From the NCBI RefSeq assembly GCF_003201475.1, contig NZ_QJJK01000016.1, positions 109,754-141,811 of the forward strand: a DNA stretch of 32,058 nucleotides, given 5' to 3'. The DNA is from Chelatococcus asaccharovorans. GTDB lineage: Bacteria; Pseudomonadota; Alphaproteobacteria; Rhizobiales; Beijerinckiaceae. Shown piece after piece: positions 8,598-16,244 of this stretch (positions are counted from its first letter, which is position 1; each line of letters begins with the position of its first letter). The notes under the pieces were generated by a model. That model had not been told where the DNA came from and did not search any database. It worked only from the letters and a program-made list of their open reading frames with translations. The position numbers and the translations under genes were made by a program.

Positions 8598-8990
8598 ATG
8601 ATCTGGGATTACATCGTCGTTGGTGGCGGGACAGCCGGTTGCGTTCTTGCAAACCGGTTGTCGGCGGACTCGAATGTCAAGGTTCTGCTTCTGGAGGCAG
8701 GGCGAGATCTGCCGCCCGGCCAGGAGCCGTCCGAGATAAACGATCTTTATCCCTATGCTGCGGCGTTCAACAGGAAGAATGCCTGGGAGGACCTGAAAGC
8801 GACTTTCGCTCCCGTCCCGCACAACAATCCCGGCGCCGTCAAGCCGAAGAGCTATATCCAGGCGCGGATCATGGGAGGCGGCTCGAGCATCAACGGCCAG
8901 ATGGCTAATCGGGGCACGCCCGCCGACTACGACGAATGGTCTTCCCTGGGTGCGGCGGGCTGGGGATGGGCGGACGTTCTTGATCACGCA
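8598..8990 (+). pseudogene. GMC oxidoreductase, truncated to the N-terminal ~130 codons
   Basis: The frame opens with the FAD dinucleotide fold YIVVGGGTAGCVLANRLS, then VLLLEAG and the GMC signature region RIMGGGSSINGQMANRGTPADYDEW. Full-length GMC enzymes (choline or glucose dehydrogenase type) are about 530-550 residues. Here similarity stops after GAAGWGWADVL near 8985 and the frame ends at 9029 in unrelated residues, so the catalytic His/Asn domain is missing. The gene follows the binding-protein gene and was probably the last gene of the ABC operon, perhaps oxidising the imported sugar. The break point is approximate; 9030-9189 contains nothing recognisable. Confidence 0.8.
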
Positions 8991-9189
8991 GTCCACGGGC
9001 GCGCTGCCATCGGTGCAATTCGGCGTTAGCCATCGCCACCCGTCCCGGACCGATTCAAAGCGAGACAAACCAGTGCGCAGCGAGGCAGAACGAGTCGAAG
9101 AATGTTTTGAAATGGCTCGTTCACATCTGTGCACCTGTGGATTCCATCTGGCGTAACACTGGCGCCCTTGGCCTCGCGAATTCATTATC

Positions 9190-9606
9190 TCAAACGAAAT
9201 GCCGCAAACTGCGGGCGAAGTTCGCGACATAGCGCTCCAGAGCCTGTTGCTTGCTCTTGTCTGCCAGTATCGGCACCTCGACCTTGATCGTCTTGAATCG
9301 AACCTCTTCCTCGTCCTGGCTGACCAGCTTCGGCGCCCGATTCGGATGCGCTCCCTGATAGAAAGTCATGAAAAGATGCTCCTCATCCGCTGTGAAGTGG
9401 CACAGCCGGAAAAGAGACGCCAAATGCTTGACCGGGATGGGGGTCGCGTCCGCCGGGTTGGTGATCTGCGAGATGAAGCTCTTGTGTGTGCTGAGTTCCT
9501 TCGCGAGCCGCAGGCGAAGGCCTGAGGGGTTGCGATCAATAATATTTCGCAACAGCGTCTTGTAGGAGGCGACATAATCGTCGCGCGAGAGCGGCTCGGG
9601 TGCCAT
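9190..9606 (-). CDS. Small HTH DNA-binding regulator (XRE-like)
   Basis: Protein of 138 residues. Residues ~28-50 (GLRLRLAKELSTHKSFISQITN) form a Cro/CI-type helix-turn-helix; the middle has KHLASLFRLCHFTADEEHLFMTFY, an alpha-helical segment as in XRE-like proteins; the charged tail QALERYVANFARSLRHFV may mediate dimerisation. It is the only evident regulator between 9 and 30 kb. Its own upstream region has GGTTTAG and CTAAACC in inverted orientation (9619-9656), and related sequences precede the other units of the block. The inference is that this protein is the local, autoregulated switch. The ATG has no strong ribosome site. The effector is unknown; there is no obvious small-molecule domain. 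Confidence 0.75.
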   Translation of the reverse strand: MAPEPLSRDDYVASYKTLLRNIIDRNPSGLRLRLAKELSTHKSFISQITNPADATPIPVKHLASLFRLCHFTADEEHLFMTFYQGAHPNRAPKLVSQDEEEVRFKTIKVEVPILADKSKQQALERYVANFARSLRHFV

Positions 9607-9618
9607 GGAATCGTCTCT

Positions 9619-9656
9619 GGTTTAGCGAGCCATTGGGGCCTCTTTCTTACTAAACC
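9619..9656. promoter_or_regulatory. Candidate operator: inverted GGTTTAG / CTAAACC
   Basis: GGTTTAG (9619-9625) and CTAAACC (9650-9656) are exact inverted copies with 24 bases between them, immediately upstream of the HTH regulator's start at 9606. Centre-to-centre spacing is 31 bp, about three helical turns. The core matches the GTTTAG element found upstream of the other transcription units of this block, so this may be an autoregulatory site. Confidence 0.6.
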
Positions 9657-9776
9657 TTGTAGCCTCGTTCTTCAACCGAGAGGGAGCATCTTGCCAGTCA
9701 GGGCCGTGTCCGTATCCGACAATGCTGTGGGCGATGGGCACGGACCACGCAACGCCTGCAAACGGGAGGAGGAACG

Positions 9777-9968
9777 ATGTTGAGAACTACCTGCCTGCCT
9801 TCAAGGTGCACGCATAAGGAGGCCGCTCGAGATCAAGCGGGCACAGTCATGCGTCCGGTCCGCGCTGGCGTCGACGAGAGCGGTAGCCTGGCCGAGGCGT
9901 CGAGAGTCGTGAGCCCGCCTTCAGGATTAGCTGCGCAGATCGGCTCTGCGGACGATTTTTCCTTGTGA
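9777..9968 (+). CDS. Possible small protein of unknown function, 63 aa
   Basis: An ATG at 9777 is preceded by the very strong ribosome site GGGAGGAGG at normal spacing, and the frame runs to TGA at 9968. The product (MLRTTCLPSRCTHKEAARDQ...) has no domain, signal peptide or membrane segment that I recognise. The strong ribosome site suggests either a real small gene or the relic of a larger gene once translated from it. It lies between the HTH regulator and the operator of the MBL-dha operon. The rest of the 9607-10211 interval holds only the candidate operators. Confidence 0.25.
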   Translation: MLRTTCLPSRCTHKEAARDQAGTVMRPVRAGVDESGSLAEASRVVSPPSGLAAQIGSADDFSL

Positions 9969-9986
9969 AAGTTTGCTTCGGGAACT

Positions 9987-10001
9987 AAACTCAGTTTAGA
10001 A
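9987..10001. promoter_or_regulatory. Candidate operator: perfect palindrome CTAAACT-C-AGTTTAG
   Basis: A 15-bp palindrome with 7-bp perfect arms around a single central base. It overlaps a possible -10 box TAGAAT (9999-10004), itself 18 bp from a weak -35 TTGCTT (9975-9980). This would be the promoter of the MBL-dhaL-dhaM-HPr/EI-dhaK operon. It is the most symmetrical copy of the motif seen in the block; overlap with the -10 box would fit repression. Confidence 0.65.
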
Positions 10002-10211
10002 TATTGAGGTGCTGCACGACCTCGGTTTCGGCAATTGATGCTGCGGTGCCGGGCCGCCGCTGAGTGGAGGAAGCTGCGTGGCAGCCGGACGGGGAAAGCC
10101 GGCGGGGCGGATGCTTCATCAGCCGCTTTTCGAGCGCTTGGCAATTCAATCACTTGGCTATTCAGTCACTTGGCAAACTGTAATGGCGATGGCCATAAGG
10201 GAGAGGCGCTG

Positions 10212-11066
10212 TTGAAGCTCGATCTCGGCGGAGCTCAAATCCATGTGGTGTCGGACGGAGACATGCATCTCGGCCCTGCCGTGGGCCAGTATCTGAACGC
10301 GCCGGACGAGGATGTCCTCGAGAGCGTCGGGATGGGCGGATGCACGGATGGGCAGTTCGTCATCGCGCAGAACTGCCTCGTCGTTTCCCGGGGTGAGCGC
10401 CTGGTCCTGATCGATACGGGCGTGGGTCCCAATCCACTGTTCGGCCCGACGACGGGAAAGCTCCTGGCCAATCTCGCGGCGGCCGGAATAGACCGGGCAA
10501 AGATTACCGATGTCATACTGACGCATCCCCATCTCGACCATGCAGGCGGGGTCGCCATCGCGGAGGGCCACCCGGCTTTTCCGAAGGCGCCTATCTATGT
10601 GAATGCGGCCGATTTTGACTTCTGGACCGATATCTCTTCGGCCCCCTCGGGCTCCTTCCTTGCGCCGATTATCCGCGGCGTCGGCGATGCGCTGCTGCCG
10701 TTGCGAGAACGGATCGTATTCTACCAGCCAGGCGAAGAGCTCGTGCCTGGCTTTACCGCGGTGAGCGCGCCCGGCCACACCACGCATCACTGCGCGATCG
10801 CCATTCATGACGACGATCAGGTCGCGCTGATCTCCGGTGATGCCGTGCATCACCCGATGCAGGTCGCGAACCCGCAATGGGAGTTCCATGGCGATGCGGA
10901 TGGCGTGCTCGCCGCCCGAACGCGAGCCCGATTGTTTGACATGGCGGCGACCGACAATATGGTCTTCCTCGCGTTTCACTTTGCCTATCCGGGGGTAGGC
11001 CGCATCGCGCGGCACAGGAACTCCTACACTTTCAACCCCGTACAAGCCCGTGTCGCAGCACTCTGA
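10212..11066 (+). CDS. MBL-fold metallo-hydrolase
   Basis: Metallo-beta-lactamase-fold enzyme of about 284 residues. The metal-binding HxHxDH motif is His105-Pro-His107-Leu-Asp109-His110 (LTHPHLDHAGG); further ligands appear in SAPGHTTHHC, ISGDAVHH and LAFHFAYPG. The fold suits hydrolysis of a lactone or (thio)ester; relatives include N-acyl-homoserine lactonase-like proteins, but the substrate is not determinable. The start chosen is TTG at 10212, because GGGAGAGG lies just upstream and protein-like sequence (LKLDLGGAQIHVVSDGDMHL) begins there; the frame is open to 10035 but that part is not convincing. It overlaps the dhaL start by 17 bp and heads the DHA-kinase operon, hinting that it generates or clears a precursor of the kinase substrate. 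Confidence 0.85.
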   Translation: MKLDLGGAQIHVVSDGDMHLGPAVGQYLNAPDEDVLESVGMGGCTDGQFVIAQNCLVVSRGERLVLIDTGVGPNPLFGPTTGKLLANLAAAGIDRAKITDVILTHPHLDHAGGVAIAEGHPAFPKAPIYVNAADFDFWTDISSAPSGSFLAPIIRGVGDALLPLRERIVFYQPGEELVPGFTAVSAPGHTTHHCAIAIHDDDQVALISGDAVHHPMQVANPQWEFHGDADGVLAARTRARLFDMAATDNMVFLAFHFAYPGVGRIARHRNSYTFNPVQARVAAL

Positions 11067-11694
11067 CGCTTCCTTCCCGGATCTTTCGGCGGCGATCAAA
11101 AGGCGGCTGATCGAGCACGTTTGCGAAACGATCGAAGAGCATGCCGAGGAGCTGACGCGCCTCGACAAGGCCGTCGGCGACGGAGACCACGGGATCAACA
11201 TGTCTCGTGGCGTCCGCGCGATCTCCGCGGAAACGGAGCAGCTTGTTCAGCTTGAAACGCCGAGAATATTGCAGCGTGTCGGAATGATCCTGGTCATGAA
11301 TATCGGCGGCGCAGCCGGGCCGATTTTCGGCACGTTCTTCATGACGCTCGCCAAGGACTTCAGAACAGCGCGGGACCAAGCGTCGCTCGCGCAGATATTC
11401 GAGGCAGGCGTCGAGAGCGTTTGCGCTCGCGGAAAATCCCGCCCGGGCCAGAAGACGGTCATCGACGTACTGGCTCCGCTGAGCGGCTTGCTGCTCTCGG
11501 GTAAGCCGCTCAGCCTCGCCGCCTTTTCCGAGGCCGCATCGGCCGCGGCCGAGGCGACGATCCCACTGCAGGCGCAAAGGGGGCGGGCGTCCTTTCTCGG
11601 AGCACGCTCCATTGGCCATCTGGATCCCGGCGCACGCTCAGCCGAACTGATGATAAAGGCGGTCTGCTCGGTCCTTGCAAAGGAATGCAAATGA
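11050..11694 (+). CDS. dhaL: Dihydroxyacetone kinase subunit DhaL (ADP-binding)
   Basis: A 214-residue DAK2 domain, the nucleotide-binding subunit of PTS-dependent dihydroxyacetone kinase, which carries tightly bound ADP/ATP as a cofactor rephosphorylated by DhaM. The Mg-nucleotide Asp cluster is present: Asp39, Asp44 and Asp46 in LTRLDKAVGDGDHGINMSRG. The C-terminal half has the GRASFLGARSIGHLDPGA signature. GTG at 11050 is the start and overlaps the MBL gene; the stop overlaps the EIIA gene as ATGA. The order dhaL, dhaM, HPr-EI, dhaK differs from the E. coli order dhaK-dhaL-dhaM. Confidence 0.93.
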   Translation: MSQHSDASFPDLSAAIKRRLIEHVCETIEEHAEELTRLDKAVGDGDHGINMSRGVRAISAETEQLVQLETPRILQRVGMILVMNIGGAAGPIFGTFFMTLAKDFRTARDQASLAQIFEAGVESVCARGKSRPGQKTVIDVLAPLSGLLLSGKPLSLAAFSEAASAAAEATIPLQAQRGRASFLGARSIGHLDPGARSAELMIKAVCSVLAKECK

Positions 11695-12077
11695 CGAATG
11701 TAAGCATCGTGCTGGTGTCCCACTCAGCCAAGCTGGCTGAAGGAATTCGCGAAATGATACATCAGATGGTCGGCGACAATGTGCAGGTTGCGGCAGTGGG
11801 AGGCAATCTGGTCGGCGATCTGGGAACCGATCCTAAGCGCATCCGGGGAGGCATCGAGGAGGTCTGGAGCGATGCCGGCGTGGCGATCCTCGTCGATCTG
11901 GGGGGAGCGGAAATGAACTCCGAGATGGCGATCGAAGCCCTTGAGCCGAGGCGGCGCTCCAAGGTCGTGATCTGCGATGCCCCGATCGTAGAGGGGGCCG
12001 TGGTGGCAGCGACCGAGGCATCGGGCGGTTCATCTCTGGCCGTGGTCCGTGCGACGGCCGAGGCCGTGGGACGCTGA
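11691..12077 (+). CDS. dhaM: DhaM-type EIIA phosphotransferase subunit
   Basis: A 128-residue EIIA domain of the mannose class as found in DhaM. The N-terminus NVSIVLVSHSAKLAEGI contains the expected phospho-accepting His11. The later segments VAAVGGN, GVAILVDLGGAEMNSEMAIE and ICDAPIVEGAVVAA match the family. Its role is to pass phosphate from HPr to the ADP bound on DhaL. ATG 11691, overlapping the dhaL stop as ATGA, is preferred over ATG 11685. In E. coli, DhaM is one polypeptide of EIIA, HPr and a partial EI; here EIIA is separate, with HPr-EI in the next gene. Confidence 0.9.
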   Translation: MTNVSIVLVSHSAKLAEGIREMIHQMVGDNVQVAAVGGNLVGDLGTDPKRIRGGIEEVWSDAGVAILVDLGGAEMNSEMAIEALEPRRRSKVVICDAPIVEGAVVAATEASGGSSLAVVRATAEAVGR

Positions 12078-12085
12078 GCGCTGTC

Positions 12086-14008
12086 ATGACATGTTATCGG
12101 CGAGGGTCGGTTCTCCTGACGAACGCAATCGGGCTGCATGCGCGTCCGAGCGTTCGCCTCGTGCAGATGGCGCGGCAGTTCGACGCCGATATCGAGATCG
12201 CGACGGACCCGAAGGGGCCGTGGATCGATGCTCGCAGCATCGTCAAGCTGATGCGGGTGAGGGCTCGGCGCGGCACCACGCTTCACATCCGAACGGCCGG
12301 GCCGGATGCTGCGCGCGCGCTGGCGTTGGTCCATTCATTCGCTGCAGGCGGCTTCGACGGACAGCCAGCCGAGCCGGCGGCGGGCGAGTTGATAATCATC
12401 GGCAAGTCCGCCTCGCCCGGGCGCGCGCATGGCCCGGTCCATGTATTGCGCTCCGCGCAGTCGTCGAGCCGAGCACGCAATGGAGATGGCCTGCAGGTCC
12501 TTCGGACGGCGATCGAGTCGGCAACGGCGCAATTGACCGAGCTCATGGCCCGGTCGCATGACGATGGGCTTCAGATCCTGAGCTTCCAACGCGAGTTCCT
12601 GCGTGACGAGACGCTCATGGGAGGTGCTGCGGCCTCCATCGCCGCCGGAAAGGATGCAGCGGACGCCTGGACCGAGGTGGTACAGGCCGAGATCGATGGC
12701 TATGAGCAGTCGGACGATGAGGATTTTTTTGCCAGAGCTGCCGATCTGAGGGATCTGAGCATTCGCGTGACGGCCTTGTTGAACGGGACGATGTCACCTG
12801 ACCCTGTGCCCCCTGGAAGCATCGTCTTTGCTGACGAGGTGCTGCCATCACAGTTTCTCTCCGTCGATTGGCGACAGGGGGGTGCCCTGGTTACCCGGCG
12901 CGGCAGTCCGCGCAGCCATGTCGCGCTTCTGGCCCGCTCTCGCGGCGTGCCGATGATCGTGCAGGCGGCGGGGCTGCCGGATAGGCCGGGCGAAACAGCA
13001 CTGGTTGATGGAAATAACGGAATCGTCGTCATCAATCCGGAGAGAAACCACGCACTGCCTGCCCAGGCAAAAGCAACGGCTGGCGCAGGCCGCATGCCCG
13101 CTCGTCCGACGGTGTGGGAGAATAGCACCGGTGGGCAGGATGAGTTCAGGTTGCTCATCAATGTCTCCGGTGCGGACGAACTTTCCGGGATCGACCCCGT
13201 GATCTGCGACGGGATAGGTCTCGTCCGCACCGAGTTCATGTTCATGGGCACGGCCCTGCCTTCGGAAGAGGAGCAGCTCAACGCATATTCCCTGATCCTG
13301 CGTTGGGCGAGGGGGCTGCCGGTCACGATCCGGACGCTGGACGCAGGCGGCGACAAGCCCGTCGCGGGCCTCTCCCTTGGCGGAGAAAGCAATCCCTTTC
13401 TCGGCCTGCGGGGTGTCCGATTGGCGCTGGCCAACAGAGATGTTTTTCGCGTTCAGCTTCGTGCGTTGCTGCGGGCGGCTGCCGTCGGCCCCCTGCGGGT
13501 CATGATCCCGATGGTGACCATGCCCTCCGAGCTCGAGGCTGTGCGAGAGCTTCTCCAGCAGGAATACGCTGCGCTGAGCAGCGAGGGCGTCGCTTGCGCG
13601 CCGGTTTCGCTCGGCATGATGGTGGAGGTTCCCGCGGCAGCGCTCACGATCAAGCGGTTCAATGCGGATTTTTACTCGATCGGGTCCAACGATCTCGTAC
13701 AGTATGTAACGGCCGCCGCGCGCGATAATGGCGCTGTCGGCGACGTCTATGACCCACTTAACGAAGCCGTGCTGCAAATTATAAGCTCCGTCGTTGAGTT
13801 CGGGCGTCAGTCGGGGCGCCCGGTCTCTCTTTGCGGCGATGCGGGCGCCGATCCGGCGGTTCTTCCGGCCCTTATCGCCACCGGCTTGCAGAGTTTTTCG
13901 GTCCCTGTCGACGCCGTGGCCGCCGTTCGCGCGGTTATCCGATCTGTCGCCGCAAGCCGGCAGACTCAAGTTCCACCGCAGGCTCACCCGACGGACAGCC
14001 GATCCTGA
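12086..14008 (+). CDS. HPr-enzyme I fusion (PEP-protein phosphotransferase)
   Basis: A 640-residue PTS protein. Residues 1-90 are HPr with phospho-His18 (TNAIGLHARPS). From ~102 onward is enzyme I: the phosphohistidine domain with His278 (GSPRSHVALLARSRGVPMIV), then the PEP-binding barrel with LVRTEFMFM, TLDAGGDKP, NPFLGLRGVRL, MMVEVPAAA, YSIGSNDLVQYV and the active-site Cys583 (SLCGDAGADP). Unlike E. coli DhaM, whose EI part is truncated, this EI appears complete and should autophosphorylate from PEP. It therefore probably makes the DHA-kinase relay independent of the genome's nitrogen PTS. It starts 8 bp after dhaM. The EI C-terminal tail after ~620 is unremarkable. Confidence 0.9.
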   Translation: MTCYRRGSVLLTNAIGLHARPSVRLVQMARQFDADIEIATDPKGPWIDARSIVKLMRVRARRGTTLHIRTAGPDAARALALVHSFAAGGFDGQPAEPAAGELIIIGKSASPGRAHGPVHVLRSAQSSSRARNGDGLQVLRTAIESATAQLTELMARSHDDGLQILSFQREFLRDETLMGGAAASIAAGKDAADAWTEVVQAEIDGYEQSDDEDFFARAADLRDLSIRVTALLNGTMSPDPVPPGSIVFADEVLPSQFLSVDWRQGGALVTRRGSPRSHVALLARSRGVPMIVQAAGLPDRPGETALVDGNNGIVVINPERNHALPAQAKATAGAGRMPARPTVWENSTGGQDEFRLLINVSGADELSGIDPVICDGIGLVRTEFMFMGTALPSEEEQLNAYSLILRWARGLPVTIRTLDAGGDKPVAGLSLGGESNPFLGLRGVRLALANRDVFRVQLRALLRAAAVGPLRVMIPMVTMPSELEAVRELLQQEYAALSSEGVACAPVSLGMMVEVPAAALTIKRFNADFYSIGSNDLVQYVTAAARDNGAVGDVYDPLNEAVLQIISSVVEFGRQSGRPVSLCGDAGADPAVLPALIATGLQSFSVPVDAVAAVRAVIRSVAASRQTQVPPQAHPTDSRS

Positions 14009-14042
14009 GACTGGCATTGACGACAGCCTCGCGAGTCGCACC

Positions 14043-15032
14043 ATGAAGAAGCTCATCAATAGGCCCGAAGACATCGTCGCGGAGAGTCTCGAAGGGCTGG
14101 CGATCTCCCATTCCGACATCCTGGTGGTGCAACCCGGCGCCAGGTTCGTGCGCCGCCGTACGCTCGGCCGGGGCAAGGTCGCGCTTGTGTCCGGTGGAGG
14201 TTCGGGGCACGACCCTCTGCATGCAGGCTTTGTTGGCAAAGGTATGCTGGACGCGGCCTGCATGGGCGAGATCTTTACTTCGCCGACGCCGGACCAGATC
14301 GTCGCGGCCATAAATGCGGTCGAGACGGGGGCAGGCACGCTTCTCGTCGTCAAGAATTATGATGGCGACGTAATGAATTTCGATATGGCCGCCGAGATGT
14401 GCGACCATGCCCTGCGCAGCATTCTCGTCACCGATGATGTGTCGATCCCGATCGACGGGCGCTCGACAGGGGCGCGCGGCGTTGCCGGTACGCTCATCGT
14501 CGAGAAGATCCTCGGCGCAGCGGCAGAAATGGGCTGGCCGCTGGATCGCCTCATGATACTTGGCGAGCGCTTGGTGGCCCAGACCAAGTCGATGGGAGTG
14601 GCGCTCACCTCCTGCACGGTCCCTGCCAACCGGACGCCGACTTTCGAGCTGAACGACGATGAAATGGAACTCGGCGTCGGCATACATGGCGAAAGAGGAC
14701 AGACGCGCGTGAAGCTGGATAACGCCGACGCGATCGCCCGGCACTTGGTCTCGAAGGTGCTGCAATGCCTTCCGGTCTCCGAATCCGGCGATGCCCTTAT
14801 TCTCATCAACGGTTTCGGAGCGACGCCGCTGATCGAACTCAACCTCATGGCGCGCTCCGTCGATCAGGCGGTACGCCATGCAGGCCTTCGGCCGGTGCGC
14901 TATCTGGTCGGCAACTATGTCACGGCGCTGGACATGGCCGGCTGCTCGGTGACAATTACGCTCCTTGATGCTGAGATCGAGGCGCTATGGGATGCCCCAG
15001 TGCATACGTCCGCTTTGCGCTGGGGCTGCTGA
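14043..15032 (+). CDS. dhaK: Dihydroxyacetone kinase subunit DhaK (substrate-binding)
   Basis: A 329-residue DAK1 domain that holds dihydroxyacetone, or a related ketose, covalently as a hemiaminal on a histidine. That residue is His215 in GVGIHGERG. The catalytic pair His56 (GGGSGHDPLHAGF) and Asp109 (KNYDGDVMNFDMA) is also present. Two small deviations are Asp57 for the common Glu of GHEP, and Asp107 for the common Thr of KNYTGD; they may reflect a substrate other than DHA, such as a tetrulose. ATG 14043 matches the MKKLINRPEDIV start typical of the family, although the frame is open further upstream. Last gene of the relay operon; convergent with the TRAP binding-protein gene. The 85 bp between them show no clear terminator. 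Confidence 0.93.
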   Translation: MKKLINRPEDIVAESLEGLAISHSDILVVQPGARFVRRRTLGRGKVALVSGGGSGHDPLHAGFVGKGMLDAACMGEIFTSPTPDQIVAAINAVETGAGTLLVVKNYDGDVMNFDMAAEMCDHALRSILVTDDVSIPIDGRSTGARGVAGTLIVEKILGAAAEMGWPLDRLMILGERLVAQTKSMGVALTSCTVPANRTPTFELNDDEMELGVGIHGERGQTRVKLDNADAIARHLVSKVLQCLPVSESGDALILINGFGATPLIELNLMARSVDQAVRHAGLRPVRYLVGNYVTALDMAGCSVTITLLDAEIEALWDAPVHTSALRWGC

Positions 15033-15117
15033 TCCTGGGAGTTTCCGCGCGGATCGCATATCTCCCGGGACACAGCGTTGACACCGGCCGCCTGCTGCAT
15101 CCCGCTCGCTATCTCCG

Positions 15118-16140
15118 CTACTTCTTCTGAGCCTCGGCCGCTGACTTCTCGACCGCCGCGACGAGCGCCGGGTTCAGCTGTGCCGCCCACTTCTGATAGA
15201 CGGCCTTCGTCGCCTCGCGAAAAGCGGCCCGCTCCTCCGGCGTGAGCTGGATCACTTGCGCGCCCGAGGCTTCGATTTCCTTCAGCACGTGATCGTCCGT
15301 CGCCGTGAGCCCGTCGCGCTTTAGCTGCCGCGTCTTCAGGCCCTGCTCAATCGCCGCGTCCTTGACGATCTTCTGGTCTTCCGGCGACCACTGTTCCCAG
15401 ACCTTCTTGTTGACCGAAAAGACCAGAGGCTCCCAGCAGTGGTTGAGCAAGGTCAGATATTTCTGCTTCAACGCAACGAGCTTGAAGATGCGAAAGCCTT
15501 CAACAGACTGGTCGGCGCCATCGATCGCGCCTGTGGCCAGGGCGGCCTGCATGTCTATCGCGCTCATCTGCGTTGGATTGGCGCCGAGCGATGTGTAGAA
15601 ATCGGTGAAGAGCGGCGAGCCGATGGCCCTCAGCTTCAGCCCCTTGAAATCCTCCGGTTTGCGGATGGGGAGCTTTGCATTGGCGACGATACGGAACGCG
15701 GAATCACCCCAGGCCAGAGGTTCGATGCCGAGGCTGCGAAGCCGATCGAAGATCATGGTGCCGCCCGGGCCGGCGACGACCGCATCGGCGGTGGCGTCGT
15801 CGGGGATCAGGAAGGGCAGGGAGAAGACATTGAATTCCTTGACCTGCGGCGACCAGCTGATGCCGGCGCCGATGCCCATATCGATGACACCTTCGCGAAG
15901 CGCTGCAAATTCGCGGGTCTGTTCGCCGCCGAGCAGCATCGCGCTCGGGTAGATTTTGATGTTTATGCGTCCGTTGGTCTTCTCGCGTACGGTGTCCGCC
16001 CAGCCGTTGGCCGCCACACCGAAAACGGAATCCATCGGCGTGACGATGGAGAGCTTGTATTCCGGCTTGTAGTCGGCGCCCTTCGCGCCGCCGGCGAGGG
16101 CCAGACTTGCGACCAGAGCGGCCGCTATCTTCTTCAGCAT
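15118..16140 (-). CDS. TRAP transporter substrate-binding protein (DctP family)
   Basis: Periplasmic protein of 340 residues. The signal peptide MLKKIAAALVASLALAGGAKGA covers about residues 1-22. The mature domain has NGRINIKIYPSAMLLGGEQTREF, LKLRAIGSPLFTDFY (conserved Arg that binds the ligand carboxylate) and SAIDMQAALATGAIDGADQS. TRAP binding proteins deliver organic acids to a DctQM permease, so the ligand should be a carboxylate such as an aldonate, hydroxy acid or keto acid. ATG 16140 has GGGAGG just upstream. The matching membrane subunits are at 18180-20068 on the other strand. A motif copy at 16208-16221 lies in its upstream region. Confidence 0.93.
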   Translation of the reverse strand: MLKKIAAALVASLALAGGAKGADYKPEYKLSIVTPMDSVFGVAANGWADTVREKTNGRINIKIYPSAMLLGGEQTREFAALREGVIDMGIGAGISWSPQVKEFNVFSLPFLIPDDATADAVVAGPGGTMIFDRLRSLGIEPLAWGDSAFRIVANAKLPIRKPEDFKGLKLRAIGSPLFTDFYTSLGANPTQMSAIDMQAALATGAIDGADQSVEGFRIFKLVALKQKYLTLLNHCWEPLVFSVNKKVWEQWSPEDQKIVKDAAIEQGLKTRQLKRDGLTATDDHVLKEIEASGAQVIQLTPEERAAFREATKAVYQKWAAQLNPALVAAVEKSAAEAQKK

Positions 16141-16207
16141 GTCATCCTCCCACTGCATTTATTGTGTATGGCGTTGTCGACGCGCATCATGCGGCAACTG
16201 TGAAACG

Positions 16208-16221
16208 CTAGTTTAGTTTAG
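16208..16221. promoter_or_regulatory. Candidate operator: tandem AGTTTAG TTTAG
   Basis: CTAGTTTAGTTTAGT contains two head-to-tail copies of the TTTAG core, upstream of the TRAP binding-protein gene (start 16140) and just after the stop of the repeat-protein gene (16245). It is followed by a looser CTAGTAAA. Similar tandem copies occur at 17158 and 18084, supporting a shared regulator. Confidence 0.6.
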
Positions 16222-16244
16222 TGGTCTAGTAAAGTGCCCGCCAG

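Noticed and set aside
13794-14042. Long N-terminal extension of DhaK
   Set aside because: It is the end of enzyme I in another frame; the DhaK family starts MKKLIN at 14043.
12848-14353. A 501-codon minus-strand frame opposite the HPr-EI and dhaK genes
   Set aside because: No recognisable motif; the plus strand here carries all enzyme I active-site motifs.
15033-15117. Weak stem CCTGGGAG / CTCCCGGG between the convergent dhaK and dctP genes
   Set aside because: One mismatch, a long loop and no T-tract; not enough to call a terminator.
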